A model generated the notes under the pieces. That model searched no databases. It had not been told where the DNA came from and worked only from the letters and a program-made list of their open reading frames with translations. A stretch of DNA of 39,083 nucleotides from a virus. Location of the stretch: IMG/VR virus record IMGVR_UViG_3300035661_000159, positions 1 through 39,083 of that record. One strand, written 5' to 3'. Each line of letters begins with the position of its first letter. Position 1 is the first letter of the stretch. Both the position numbers and the translations under genes were made by a program. Below are positions 1 through 7,700 of the stretch, piece by piece.

Positions 1-75
1 ATTATTCAGGGCATTAAGGGAGAGCTATACCCATGCAAACCTGATATTTTTGAGGCTACATACGATGTTGCATAA
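1..75 (+). CDS. C-terminal end of a phage YRKKP-type small protein (partial)
   Basis: The window opens inside a gene whose last 24 codons are open in frame 1 and stop at 73-75. The residues GIKGELYPCKPDIF followed by EATY match the characteristic end of a widespread small phage protein that begins with a YRKKPV motif. Its function is not known. The 5' part lies outside the window. The stop codon falls inside the first hairpin repeat (70-128), so gene and repeat abut with no spacer. Identification rests on recall of the family's C-terminal signature, not on a search. Confidence 0.6.
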   Translation: MIQGIKGELYPCKPDIFEATYDVA

Positions 76-128
76 CGTAGAGTTAGCCGTCTCGCTTTAG
101 CGAGTTCGAGTTGAGCGATGGGTTAGAC
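70..128. repeat. attC-like hairpin repeat, copy 1
   Basis: This 59-bp imperfect inverted repeat is bounded by GCATAAC (70-76) and GTTAGAC (122-128). The centre is a perfect CTCGC-TTTA-GCGAG hairpin (91-104). Alternatively TTAGCC (83-88) pairs with GGTTAG (121-126) and CTCG (91-94) with CGAG (107-110). Read on the - strand it has the order of an integron attC site: RYYYAAC core, then TCGCTCAAC, central stem, CGGCTAACTC, and a CGTTATGC core. It is about three quarters identical to the copy at 38891-38948. It lies exactly between two small genes. The repeat and structure are seen; the attC identity is inference. Confidence 0.7.
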
Positions 129-144
129 AACGAAAGGATAAAAG

Positions 145-288
145 ATGAAAATTATTTACCGATTTATTTGTGGGATATTGGGGCATCATGGCGCAGATAG
201 TAGAGTCGCAAAAGCGTACAACTTGCGGGATAGAACTTGCATGTGGCAATGCCCTAGATGCGGTGGAGTTGTATACGGTAAATGGTGA
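145..288 (+). CDS. Small zinc-ribbon-like phage protein (47 aa)
   Basis: This ORF of 47 residues starts at ATG 145 behind GAAAGGA. It opens with MKIIYRFICGILGHH and ends with CPRCGGVVYGKW. The layout of a hydrophobic and basic start, an LGHH segment, then one CxxC pair near the C-terminus resembles the small prophage protein family DUF1660. A single CxxC plus C14 or C40 could bind a metal, but this is not shown. It follows hairpin repeat copy 1 by 16 bases, in the position of a cassette gene. Function unknown. Confidence 0.6.
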   Translation: MKIIYRFICGILGHHGADSRVAKAYNLRDRTCMWQCPRCGGVVYGKW

Positions 289-310
289 AGCCTAATGTAA
301 AGGTAAATTG

Positions 311-344
311 GTAGAGTTAACTTTAATTAAAGAGTTGAATGATG
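311..344. repeat. Deleted copy 3 of the hairpin repeat plus duplicated leader
   Basis: GTAGAGTTA (311-319) matches copy 1 (77-85). From 316 to 344 the sequence matches 26 of 29 bases of the leader at 38943-38971, which follows copy 2. The central hairpin is absent. This is what a deletion between the two GTTAAC-like arms of one repeat would leave. It ends on the start codon of the next small gene. Confidence 0.6.
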
Positions 345-431
345 AGTAAAATAAAAGCAACATGGAATATCGAACTGCTAACTTCATGCCCTGATTGTGA
401 GCACGAATTTAAAGTTTATTTTGAATACTAG
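339..431 (+). CDS. Very small CPDC-motif phage protein (30 aa)
   Basis: ATGATG at 339-344 opens a 30-codon frame ending at 429-431. It follows an AAGAGTTG ribosome site duplicated at 38956. The protein MMSKIKATWNIEL ends in TSCPDCEHEFKVYFEY. The single CPDC pair and the opening resemble short phage zinc-knuckle peptides of unknown function. The length is short, but the duplicated leader and the tidy spacing to the neighbours support translation. The second ATG (342) is an equally good start. Confidence 0.5.
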   Translation: MMSKIKATWNIELLTSCPDCEHEFKVYFEY

Positions 432-442
432 AGGAGAATAAA

Positions 443-478
443 ATGGACATTAAGAAATTAGCAGAAGAGTGTTGGTGA
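443..478 (+). pseudogene. 11-codon remnant of a phage gene cut off at the junction with the late operon
   Basis: A good ribosome site (GAGGAG, 431-436) precedes ATG 443, but the frame MDIKKLAEECW ends at 476-478, eight bases before the convergent lysozyme gene. Many small phage proteins open with an MxIxxLAxEAG-type stretch. This looks like the surviving start of such a gene, broken where the accessory region meets the lysis module. It could instead be a real micropeptide. The remnant reading is inference from the strong ribosome site and the abrupt end. Confidence 0.4.
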
Positions 479-485
479 TATTTAT

Positions 486-938
486 TCAGCCTATTAACAG
501 AATTTCATCTTCACGGCGAAGCTGCAACCCACGAAGCACCTTCCCGCCACCCTTCACCCACTTGCGCAATTCAAACGGAACATCACTCCACTGTCCGGCA
601 TTAATGCGCCTGCGCAAGTTACTCATTCTCAGGTTTGTTGTACCAAGGTTATAAGCAAAATCAATAATAGCAGCCAGCTTTTCTTCGTCATCTATCTCTG
701 GACATAGAGCGATAACTTGCGGTAGGTATATGGAAGTTATCTGCCCGACAAGTAACTCTATTGCACGTTCGCGGGTAATAGATGCGTCTGTCAGCTTTAC
801 CCGCCTTCCATCTTCGTAATATGTAGTTCCGTAGCCAATGGTAGGGACACCAGCAGGGCAGAGATAAGGATTTAAGTAAAGTCCTTCCCAATGCTGCGCG
901 ACCCTTGCAGCAATTTCTACGGCAAGCTGTAGATTCAC
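486..938 (-). CDS. Endolysin, GH24 (T4/P21-type) lysozyme
   Basis: This 150-residue muramidase cleaves the MurNAc-GlcNAc bond of peptidoglycan at the end of infection. The catalytic block is visible: E18 in HWEGLY, C27 in the position often held by Asp, and T33 in GVPTIGYGT, giving the E-x8-C-x5-T pattern found in many phage lysozymes. DFAYNLG in the second half is also typical. There is no signal-arrest-release segment at the N-terminus, so release probably depends on the upstream holin candidate. It is the last gene of the late operon, and its ATG overlaps the holin stop by 4 bases (ATGA). Confidence 0.92.
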   Translation of the reverse strand: MNLQLAVEIAARVAQHWEGLYLNPYLCPAGVPTIGYGTTYYEDGRRVKLTDASITRERAIELLVGQITSIYLPQVIALCPEIDDEEKLAAIIDFAYNLGTTNLRMSNLRRRINAGQWSDVPFELRKWVKGGGKVLRGLQLRREDEILLIG

Positions 939-1399
939 TTGCCGCGCTTCCCAAGCTGGCGGTCTGCAATATAAATTCCGATAACGGCATAAATTACCTC
1001 AGAAAGAGCCGCACTCAAAATCCAATCATTACTAGCAAACTCTATCCCAAGCATGATTACAGCCATTGTTGCTAGTAATGGGCGAATGCTGCCGTTCCAA
1101 GCATCCAAAAATTTAATACCTGTAGAGCGACCAATAGAGCTAACTGCTTCTGCCCATGCGCCAGCATCAATGCGCGACAGGTCTGCTTCCGCTTGAGCAT
1201 GGATTATTTCCTTGCCCATTGTATGTTGTAATTGCATCGCGGCCATATTACGGTCATGTGCTTGCATATCGACTTTTTCCTGAAACTCTAGTCGTGCCAG
1301 TTCGTATTTATGGTCTTGTGCTTTTGTGATATATGCTGAAACTTCGCCAAAAATCAATCTAAATGCTGAACCGCCAAGAAAGCTAAATAGTGCGCCCAT
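935..1399 (-). CDS. Holin-like membrane protein (GTA-holin 3TM type)
   Basis: This 154-residue protein has a hydrophobic N-terminus (ALFSFLGGSAFRLIFG), a charged helical middle (about residues 30-90) and two C-terminal membrane segments (RPLLATMAVIMLGIEF; ALSEVIYAVIGIYIADR). The pattern and the WNGSIRP entry to the membrane region match the 3TM holins described for gene transfer agents and proteobacterial phages. Its position just before the lysozyme fits pore formation. I chose ATG at 1399. An in-frame TTG four codons upstream overlaps the preceding micro-ORF. Naming as holin is inference from topology and position. Confidence 0.75.
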   Translation of the reverse strand: MGALFSFLGGSAFRLIFGEVSAYITKAQDHKYELARLEFQEKVDMQAHDRNMAAMQLQHTMGKEIIHAQAEADLSRIDAGAWAEAVSSIGRSTGIKFLDAWNGSIRPLLATMAVIMLGIEFASNDWILSAALSEVIYAVIGIYIADRQLGKRGK

Positions 1400-1401
1400 T
1401 T

Positions 1402-1506
1402 TTATTTCCAATTATATAAATAAATCAAAACTGTGATTGCTACATATGCAGCAACGACTACGCAATCAGAGATTACATCTGGGTCAAAAGAGATAGCCGA
1501 GCACAT
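1402..1506 (-). CDS. 34-aa single-span membrane peptide in the lysis group
   Basis: This small ORF starts at ATG 1506-1504, overlapping the upstream gene's TAA by one base (TAATG), and stops just before the holin start. The product MCSAISFDPDVISDC is followed by a clear membrane span (VVVAAYVAITVLIYLYNW). It fills what would otherwise be a gap between two lysis genes, and coupling on both sides supports translation. It may be a lysis accessory or antiholin peptide. There is no recognised family and the function is inferred only from context. Confidence 0.6.
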   Translation of the reverse strand: MCSAISFDPDVISDCVVVAAYVAITVLIYLYNWK

Positions 1507-1880
1507 TAGTTTTTTCCTATTCCCTTTAGGAAAATTGCAATTGCCTCATGGTATATCGCAATGCTTATCCATGCGAAAATCCCAACCGCACCCCATTTTG
1601 CAACAGAAGAAGAAACGTCTTGCCATAATTTTGATCTCGCCTCCATCTTGCGGATAACGGCCTCATGGTAGCGCCTATGCCCATCATAGTCGCCATCTGG
1701 GACTGTCGCGATCAATCTATCCTGACATGCCGCAAATAATTCTGTATGCGACCTTAGACCAGAAAGAAGTTCATCCATAGAATGCTTCATTTCTATAATT
1801 GCCTCGTTATGCTGCACTATTAAGTCATAAACAGCACCGTCTGATAACTTTAATCTCTTGTAATCTTCGTTACTGTCCAT
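1506..1880 (-). CDS. C-tail-anchored membrane protein of the lysis region (124 aa)
   Basis: The first 90 residues are soluble and mostly helical (VQHNEAIIEMKHSMDELL), with a DGDYDGHRRYHEAVIRKMEARSKL segment that resembles small phage proteins with an HRRHHE-type motif ahead of one membrane helix. The C-terminus is one strong span (WGAVGIFAWISIAIYHEAIAIF) ending GIGKN. Such proteins commonly sit beside holin and endolysin genes and are sometimes called holins or antiholins. It begins ATG 1880 and is coupled to the micropeptide downstream. A role in lysis timing is inference. Confidence 0.6.
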   Translation of the reverse strand: MDSNEDYKRLKLSDGAVYDLIVQHNEAIIEMKHSMDELLSGLRSHTELFAACQDRLIATVPDGDYDGHRRYHEAVIRKMEARSKLWQDVSSSVAKWGAVGIFAWISIAIYHEAIAIFLKGIGKN

Positions 1881-1912
1881 GAAAGCTCCAAATTTTATAA
1901 AAAGGCATTATA

Positions 1913-2479
1913 TCAAATTAGTGTTAGAAGCTTGTATTCATCTAGTAAGCTAGATAATGTAGGCATTCCGGTTGCACCAAGCGATACGGCATCCATTCTG
2001 TCATAAAAAATTTGCCATACCTTACTACGAAGCTTTACAAATTCTATTGATTGTTTTTGGTATGGATTATCAACGGAAGCATATGAGCAAGCAGATATTA
2101 TGCTGTCATACCCGGCACTTTTTGCCAAGTTTTCCAGAAACGTTTTAGTTCCCATTTCAAGAGACAACTGACCTTCTGACAGAGGGCTTTTTAAATCATC
2201 CTCAATTGTTGCCAGAGTTATTATATAGCCGACTCTTGAAGAGAAGAAATTTGCGTAATTCGCATCCCCTAGAATCGCATCTTTTTTATCTTGCTGGTCG
2301 GCTATGCCTTGTCCTGATATTTGCAGATACTCAATTGCCTCTGCCTCTGTTAGCGCATCTGCATACATTGATACGGCTGGGTAGTCGTCAATATTGCGTG
2401 CCGATGTGCTATTCCTAAATTTCACAACAGCCATTCCAGAATCAGGAATAAATTTTATTACCTTCGCCTCTAAACTCAT
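1913..2479 (-). CDS. Tail-fibre module protein with DUF4376/chaperone-like C-terminal part
   Basis: I chose the start at ATG 2479 because it has a strong GGGGAGA ribosome site and an ATGA overlap with the upstream cupin-like gene. This gives 188 residues. The C-terminal segment, around GYDSIISACSYAS and FVKLRSKVWQIFYDRMD, resembles the small WR-rich end domain of phage tail fibre assembly proteins (DUF4376-like). The N-terminus (AKVIKFIPDSGMAVVKF) is beta-rich. As the last gene of the fibre cluster it may help assemble the distal fibre or be part of it. The family match is from memory and moderate. Confidence 0.55.
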   Translation of the reverse strand: MSLEAKVIKFIPDSGMAVVKFRNSTSARNIDDYPAVSMYADALTEAEAIEYLQISGQGIADQQDKKDAILGDANYANFFSSRVGYIITLATIEDDLKSPLSEGQLSLEMGTKTFLENLAKSAGYDSIISACSYASVDNPYQKQSIEFVKLRSKVWQIFYDRMDAVSLGATGMPTLSSLLDEYKLLTLI

Positions 2480-2976
2480 TTTTCTCCCCTTATTCGATAT
2501 ACAGCCATACATGCGGCACCGTCTGGGACGATTACCGCATTTAACTTTTCACGGCTTATTCTAGCATATGTTCCGGCTTTAATTCCCTTTCCATTCACTG
2601 CTGAATACCCTTCTAGCGGAATGAAAAAACAAATGTCTTTGCCAGATGCAAAATTATGGCTCCCGCTCTTGAATAAAGCGCCGTACCAATTTGTCCGATA
2701 CTCAAGCGGGTTGAACGCAATCCATGAAACGCCGTTAGTTCCAGCGCGATATGTTATTGTCTTGTTTATAAATTCAGACATATCATATATTTCACCTGCG
2801 ACTAAATTCTTTTGCATTCCTGTGCCATCTACCCAAACCTCTGCAGAGCCATTTAAAATAAAAATTATTCTTGATGCCTTGTACTCTCCGCGCATTGGAT
2901 GAATATGGGTGCTATTTGGCTCAAATGTACCCAAGCATAGGTCAAACTCATCTGCGGCATTCGTGCTTTGACTCAT
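2476..2976 (-). CDS. Cupin-like beta-barrel protein in the tail-fibre cluster
   Basis: This 166-residue protein looks like a beta-sandwich. It contains THIHPMRGE (H24, H26, E31), which fits the first cupin motif HxH-x4-E, followed by RIIFILNGSAEVWVDG, typical of cupin strands. The second cupin motif is not clear. It is coupled by ATGA overlaps to the genes on both sides and lies between two fibre genes and a small DUF4376-like protein. A sugar-binding or sugar-modifying role at the fibre tip is possible. The gene is well supported; the function is uncertain. Confidence 0.6.
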   Translation of the reverse strand: MSQSTNAADEFDLCLGTFEPNSTHIHPMRGEYKASRIIFILNGSAEVWVDGTGMQKNLVAGEIYDMSEFINKTITYRAGTNGVSWIAFNPLEYRTNWYGALFKSGSHNFASGKDICFFIPLEGYSAVNGKGIKAGTYARISREKLNAVIVPDGAACMAVYRIRGEK

Positions 2977-3182
2977 AAATCAATCCTCTTCAAGATAGCA
3001 GGAAGCCCACCCCCATTTATAGATATAAGTTCTTCCGCTTTTATTCGATCACTAATCAAGGAATGTAAAACTATCCTTGGGTCACTGCTTATCAAATATG
3101 CGTAATGTCGATGCTCTGCTTCGTCATTCTCGTGACGATATAGCAACTCGCCCGTTGTTGTATCATATCCAGTAATTATCAC
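2973..3182 (-). CDS. Small hypothetical tail-fibre cluster protein (69 aa), GTG start
   Basis: The frame is open much further upstream, but that part is an Arg/Trp-rich shadow of the Gly-rich fibre gene. The real start is most likely GTG at 3182-3180. It forms a GTGA overlap with the fibre stop, and GGGG lies eight bases upstream. The product MIITGYDTTTGELLYR, then HYAYLISSDPRIVLHSLISDR, is a small alpha/beta protein of unknown family. It is coupled by ATGA to the cupin-like gene downstream. Confidence 0.6.
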   Translation of the reverse strand: MIITGYDTTTGELLYRHENDEAEHRHYAYLISSDPRIVLHSLISDRIKAEELISINGGGLPAILKRIDL

Positions 3183-4045
3183 GTTATAGCCCCGTATATT
3201 GTGCCTACTGCAACCCAAGTTATGTTTGCATTGCCATTTATTGCATTCCCCCCAGCCGCACCGGATGAGGCAGCATTTGTTCTGGAAACTCCGCTTGCGC
3301 CAGATGCGCCAAGGTTTCCTCCTGCACCGCCAGCGCCACCACCACCCGCGCTTCCAGTGCCTCCAACGCCTCCTGCGGTAAGAGTGCCAGCCGAACCCCA
3401 ATATACCGTGCTGTAATTTGTAGCCCCGCTGCTTGTCCCGCCTGCTCCTGCATTAAATCCTGCGCCTCCTCCGCCGCCAGCACCGGCAAGCCATGTTTTT
3501 GAATAATACGCTCCGCCAGCGCCGCCGCCGCCGCCGCCTCCACCGATAATATTATTATTTGTCAATTTTACGGGAAACCTAACGATAAACGCAGTGCCGC
3601 CAGCACCGGCATTTCCAGCGACCCCAGAGGTTCCTGCCGCTCCAATTCCGCCAGCCCCAACTATGTACCCATTATTTATAATTGAAATTGTGTCCCCAGC
3701 AGTCCATCCAGTTCCGGTATCGAGTCCTATTTCGCCTGTAGATGAAGCTCCTATTGCAGAGCCGGAATTAATAGTCACCGTTACATCAGTTATGCCAGCA
3801 ATATATTGAGCACCACGGTTGTTGAAAATATTGAAATTTAACGTCCCATTTGGGATAGTGATATTAACAATAACCCTATTTGACTTCCCATGCCCAGAGT
3901 CCATATCAATCTGGCTCTGTGGTGTTGGCTTAACAAATAAATTGCGCAAGTTTTGCTGGTCAAGTTGTATCGTTGTTCCAGACGCAACAAATAATTCCGC
4001 GTTCACATTGTCTAGCGTTATAGCGCCAGATGCAGGCAGCGCCAT
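3179..4045 (-). CDS. Glycine-rich tail fibre / receptor-binding protein
   Basis: The start at 4045 gives MALPASGAITLDNVN, a common opening of distal tail fibre proteins, and follows the S74 fibre stop by one base with GCGAGG as ribosome site. A longer reading to 4126 would overlap that gene by 80 bases and is unlikely. The 288-residue protein has a repeated short N-terminal unit (ITLDNVNAELF; IQLDQQNLRNLF). Its C-terminal half is a Gly-rich domain with runs of up to eight glycines around 3521-3550. Gly-rich tips of this kind carry host receptor specificity in other phages. The gene is sure; the receptor role is inference. Confidence 0.8.
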   Translation of the reverse strand: MALPASGAITLDNVNAELFVASGTTIQLDQQNLRNLFVKPTPQSQIDMDSGHGKSNRVIVNITIPNGTLNFNIFNNRGAQYIAGITDVTVTINSGSAIGASSTGEIGLDTGTGWTAGDTISIINNGYIVGAGGIGAAGTSGVAGNAGAGGTAFIVRFPVKLTNNNIIGGGGGGGGAGGAYYSKTWLAGAGGGGGAGFNAGAGGTSSGATNYSTVYWGSAGTLTAGGVGGTGSAGGGGAGGAGGNLGASGASGVSRTNAASSGAAGGNAINGNANITWVAVGTIYGAIT

Positions 4046-4046
4046 A

Positions 4047-4787
4047 TCAGCCTCGCTTTTCCAGAGCCGAAACTTTATTGCTAAGTTCTTTAATAGCTTC
4101 CACAAGTAAAGGAATAATTCTTTCATATCTCACCGTCATGTAATTTTCTCCAGAAAGACTAAATTCGCTACCGTCTTCGTACTGTCCTATGTCAAAAGGA
4201 GCTGGGGTAACAACTTGCGGAAGAATTTTCTGAACTTCCTGAGCAAGAAGACCGACCTGAGACTCTTTTGAATCATACCCATATTTTTCGGCAACATCAT
4301 TACTTGTATAGATAACACCATTTAATGAGAGCACCTTTTCAAGTGCATCCTTAATGGTTCCTTCGACATTCTTTAGTCTTGCATCTGAATAATATGCCGT
4401 TATGTTGTTTGTTGCCCGTATCTCGCCAGCGATCGCAGAGGCGGGAGTCCCAACGCCAAGGCCGTTAATTCGGAAGGTATTAGCCGAATTCAACGCATTT
4501 GCCGATGTTGCCGTTGTTGCCGTTACTGAATTACCAGTGCAAGCATCAGCAGATTCCGCAACAACAGCTTTCCCGCTAGATAATCTTGCAACAGGGAGCC
4601 ATGTTAGATTTGCAGAGTCACGCATAAACAACACGCCAGTTCCGGTATCAGCCCAAAGCTGATTGGAATAAGTTACTGTTGGCTCAGTCGCACCTGCGCT
4701 CAATGTTGCAAGCGACAGAAGTGCATTGTTCAGGTCAATCCTGAATGCGGGGAAAGATTGGTTATCAAGTACAAAGTCATGCTGCAT
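4047..4787 (-). CDS. Tail fibre with self-cleaving peptidase S74 chaperone domain
   Basis: This 246-residue fibre has a C-terminal intramolecular chaperone of the S74 family. The block YYSDARLKNVEGTI places the expected cleavage serine at S134 with K139, followed by VGLLAQEVQKILPQVV and YERIIPLLVEAIKEL, all typical. The chaperone drives trimer folding and is then cut off. The N-terminal half includes short-repeat fibre sequence (SANALNSANTFRINGLG). It sits directly downstream of the tail tip protein, as expected. Domain identity is sure; the receptor is unknown. Confidence 0.88.
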   Translation of the reverse strand: MQHDFVLDNQSFPAFRIDLNNALLSLATLSAGATEPTVTYSNQLWADTGTGVLFMRDSANLTWLPVARLSSGKAVVAESADACTGNSVTATTATSANALNSANTFRINGLGVGTPASAIAGEIRATNNITAYYSDARLKNVEGTIKDALEKVLSLNGVIYTSNDVAEKYGYDSKESQVGLLAQEVQKILPQVVTPAPFDIGQYEDGSEFSLSGENYMTVRYERIIPLLVEAIKELSNKVSALEKRG

Positions 4788-4798
4788 TATTTTTCTCC

Positions 4799-7700
4799 TT
4801 AAACCTTAGCTGTCACTGTCAATTCGCTTATATCAATATTGATATTGGGGTCTGTTGAGCTTAATCTTAGCTGATATTGTGCGTATCTGCATTTAATGTC
4901 AGTTATCATAAACGGGAACCATCCTGACCAAGCTATATTATTGTCAGAAATTCTAGCATATAAAATAGCCTTTGCTCCGTTTGCTGGCTCCCCATCAAAT
5001 GCACCAGCAGCATCATCAAACAATCCAGTTTTTGCATCAAATAGCGATGACGTATTATATGAGATTGAGCTAATTGTTGCCCTGATTCTCCGTGTCAAAA
5101 CGGAACCATAATCAACAGTCGCATTAAAGTCATAAGTAGCTTCTGCCGCATAGCTGGTTATTCTCAAGTTATTTGTGAATACTCCGCAATTAACTTTATC
5201 CCCAGCAAAAGTTGGGTGCTGGCTTACTGTTGAGACAGTAGTAAATCCAGTAATCAGTGCCTCTGTAACATCAAAATATGCAGGGGACGGACTGTACTGC
5301 CCTGACGAGTCAATAAACTTAGCAAAGTATCTTCCGGTAACGAGTGACACATTGGCGCTTGTTGCATCACCGTTAAACTTTGCGTCTGGAATAATTGTTG
5401 CCTTTTCCCAACTTGGGTCTGCATTCTGACATACTCGAATTTCAACATCGCCACCGATTTTAACGTCAAGGCTTGTCGTTCTATCCCAGTTGCATACTGC
5501 ATAATTATTGAATGGCTTTACAGTAAATCCAGTTATCACTTCTGGTGGGAGTGCCAGCCCTGAAATCTTATACGTTAGCTTTGAGCTTGGGGCGCTTCTT
5601 ATTCTCAGGTTACTTCTTGCATACACCCTGAAATCATAACTTCCACTTGGGAAGTCAAAAATATCTAATGATTTTGAAAACGAGTTTAAGGAATTTGTGT
5701 AATGCGCATCCTCATATTTTTTGTACTCCACGATGTAATCGTAGATATTACTTTCAGCAGGGATAGACCACTCAAGATGAAGCTTTACCTTGACCCCAGA
5801 GCTATTAGTTGTCTCATATAGTGACTCGGAAGCAATTAACCCTATTGGCGGTTCCGTAAAGTAAAGGTTTGGAAGCCCTGTAGATGGTATTACATCAGCC
5901 ACTACAGCATCGGCCAAATCCCATATTGATGCACTATCCTCTTTCAGAGTTAACGAAATGGCAGATGATGAACCGAAGCTTTTACCAGCCACTCTATAAA
6001 CCTTATTTACTTGATTAAGAAATGATGATGTAAAGCTAACTCTATCCCCAATTCGTAGTGCCCAAGTTTTATATGAAAAGTCTGCCTGAATGATAAATGA
6101 ACTTCTTTGGTCTTCAAGTTGAATGCGGCATAGGTTGTGTACCCGTTGCTTCTCATTCGTAAAGTCAAATGATATATCATTCCATACCTCTGCACCATCC
6201 ACGGCTAGATATGCTGCATTCTGATATGGTGCAAAATCTGTACTGACATATTGGTTTTCTGCTGACCTGAACTTTCCTTTTATACCATTGAATAGCTCGC
6301 TATCCTTTATCCCTGCGGTAAAACTTAGATCGCCAACAATATCGCTCTGAGACAGAGCCATTATTGGAGCGACATACTTTCCAGCAGTAAGACCCCAAGT
6401 TGTCGCAACAACCTCACCAGCCATGCACTTTGCAATTTCATCTATCACGCCAGATTGTGATTGGTCAGCAGAGATAACACCGTTTATTGTGTACCGATTC
6501 CCAGACCATGCCCCGCTAGTTACTACTTCATCGCATACATTAGCGGCGGTGATGTAATCCGACAATGGGAAATCGCTATTTTCACCAAATACATCAAATA
6601 CTGATGTTGCGTCAGGCCGAACAGCCCAAGATTTATCAATAATCGCACCAACTCTTCCAGCAGCATTGTCAGTCTGAATATACCCGCTAACGTATGAAGA
6701 TTTTTCAATTTGCTTTCCAAAAAGTGCCACGTCAGCAGATATTCCGCCAAATGTCATATTTAGGTCGGTGCAATCTATAGTTAATACTTGAACCTTCTCA
6801 ATTCTGTACCAGCCATTCCCATAAGAAACAATTTTAACGTCTGTGCTAGATGACGATATAACTCCACCAACAGCAGAAAAATCAATGCTGCCACCTCCCT
6901 GATAGTTTGATTTCCCAAAGTATATGGAAAAACTTGAATCATCAATAGCTAGATGCTTAATGAAAATTGAAAACGCATATGTTTCATTTGTCAGTGCAGA
7001 TACAGTCTCACTAATAAAATTATAGGACGATGAAGCACTTGGAACTACCCTATCCGCTAAAGTTCCTCCAAATGGGTCTGCAATAGTGTTTGCATAAAGA
7101 ACTACTGCGTTTGGGTTGTCACTCAAAGTGATTACCTCTGAATTTTTCCAGATATTCTTTGCGCTTTGAATTACATCCCGTATTTGGCCTGCGCCAGTTC
7201 CGCTAATGATGCGTACCTTCATTCCCTTATAGTCATTTTGAATACTTGATGCACCAGCAGGTAATGAGATTGATTTGTCAGAGCCACCCACAGCCGTTCC
7301 GCTGTAATGAACAACAACTGGCATTGGGACGCCGCATATATCTGATGTAAGGTAATCAGCCAACGCCAATGCTGGATTTTCAGACCAAACTGGCGTGTCA
7401 TTTGGGTATTGGATGCTTCTTACATCGTGGAGCTTCTTGCCTTTGATTATCGCCTCAACCTCGGGCATCCCGCTTTTGAATCTGTCGTCAGTTAAATCCA
7501 CTCTGATTATTGAGTAAGTCATCCCAGACAACATATGGTTAAATGTCCATTTTGCGTTTGGAATTTCTGCAATCATTGTTGGGTTTCCTGCCTGACCTGT
7601 AGCTCCAAGCTGCTTTAATATTCTTACTGGGGATGTTGCTTTGTTGTACTCGTAATTTACTGTGTATGCTGCCCGATTTGGCAGGCCGGTTATAGTTTTC

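Noticed and set aside
2973-3401. Arg/Trp-rich 142-residue reading of the frame behind the fibre gene
   Set aside because: The first 70 residues are an out-of-frame reading of Gly codons of the fibre gene. Only the part after GTG 3182 makes sense as a gene.
3201-3416. Pro/Ala-rich + strand frame
   Set aside because: It is the antisense of the Gly-rich fibre gene; Gly codons read backwards give Pro and Ala. There is no ribosome site.
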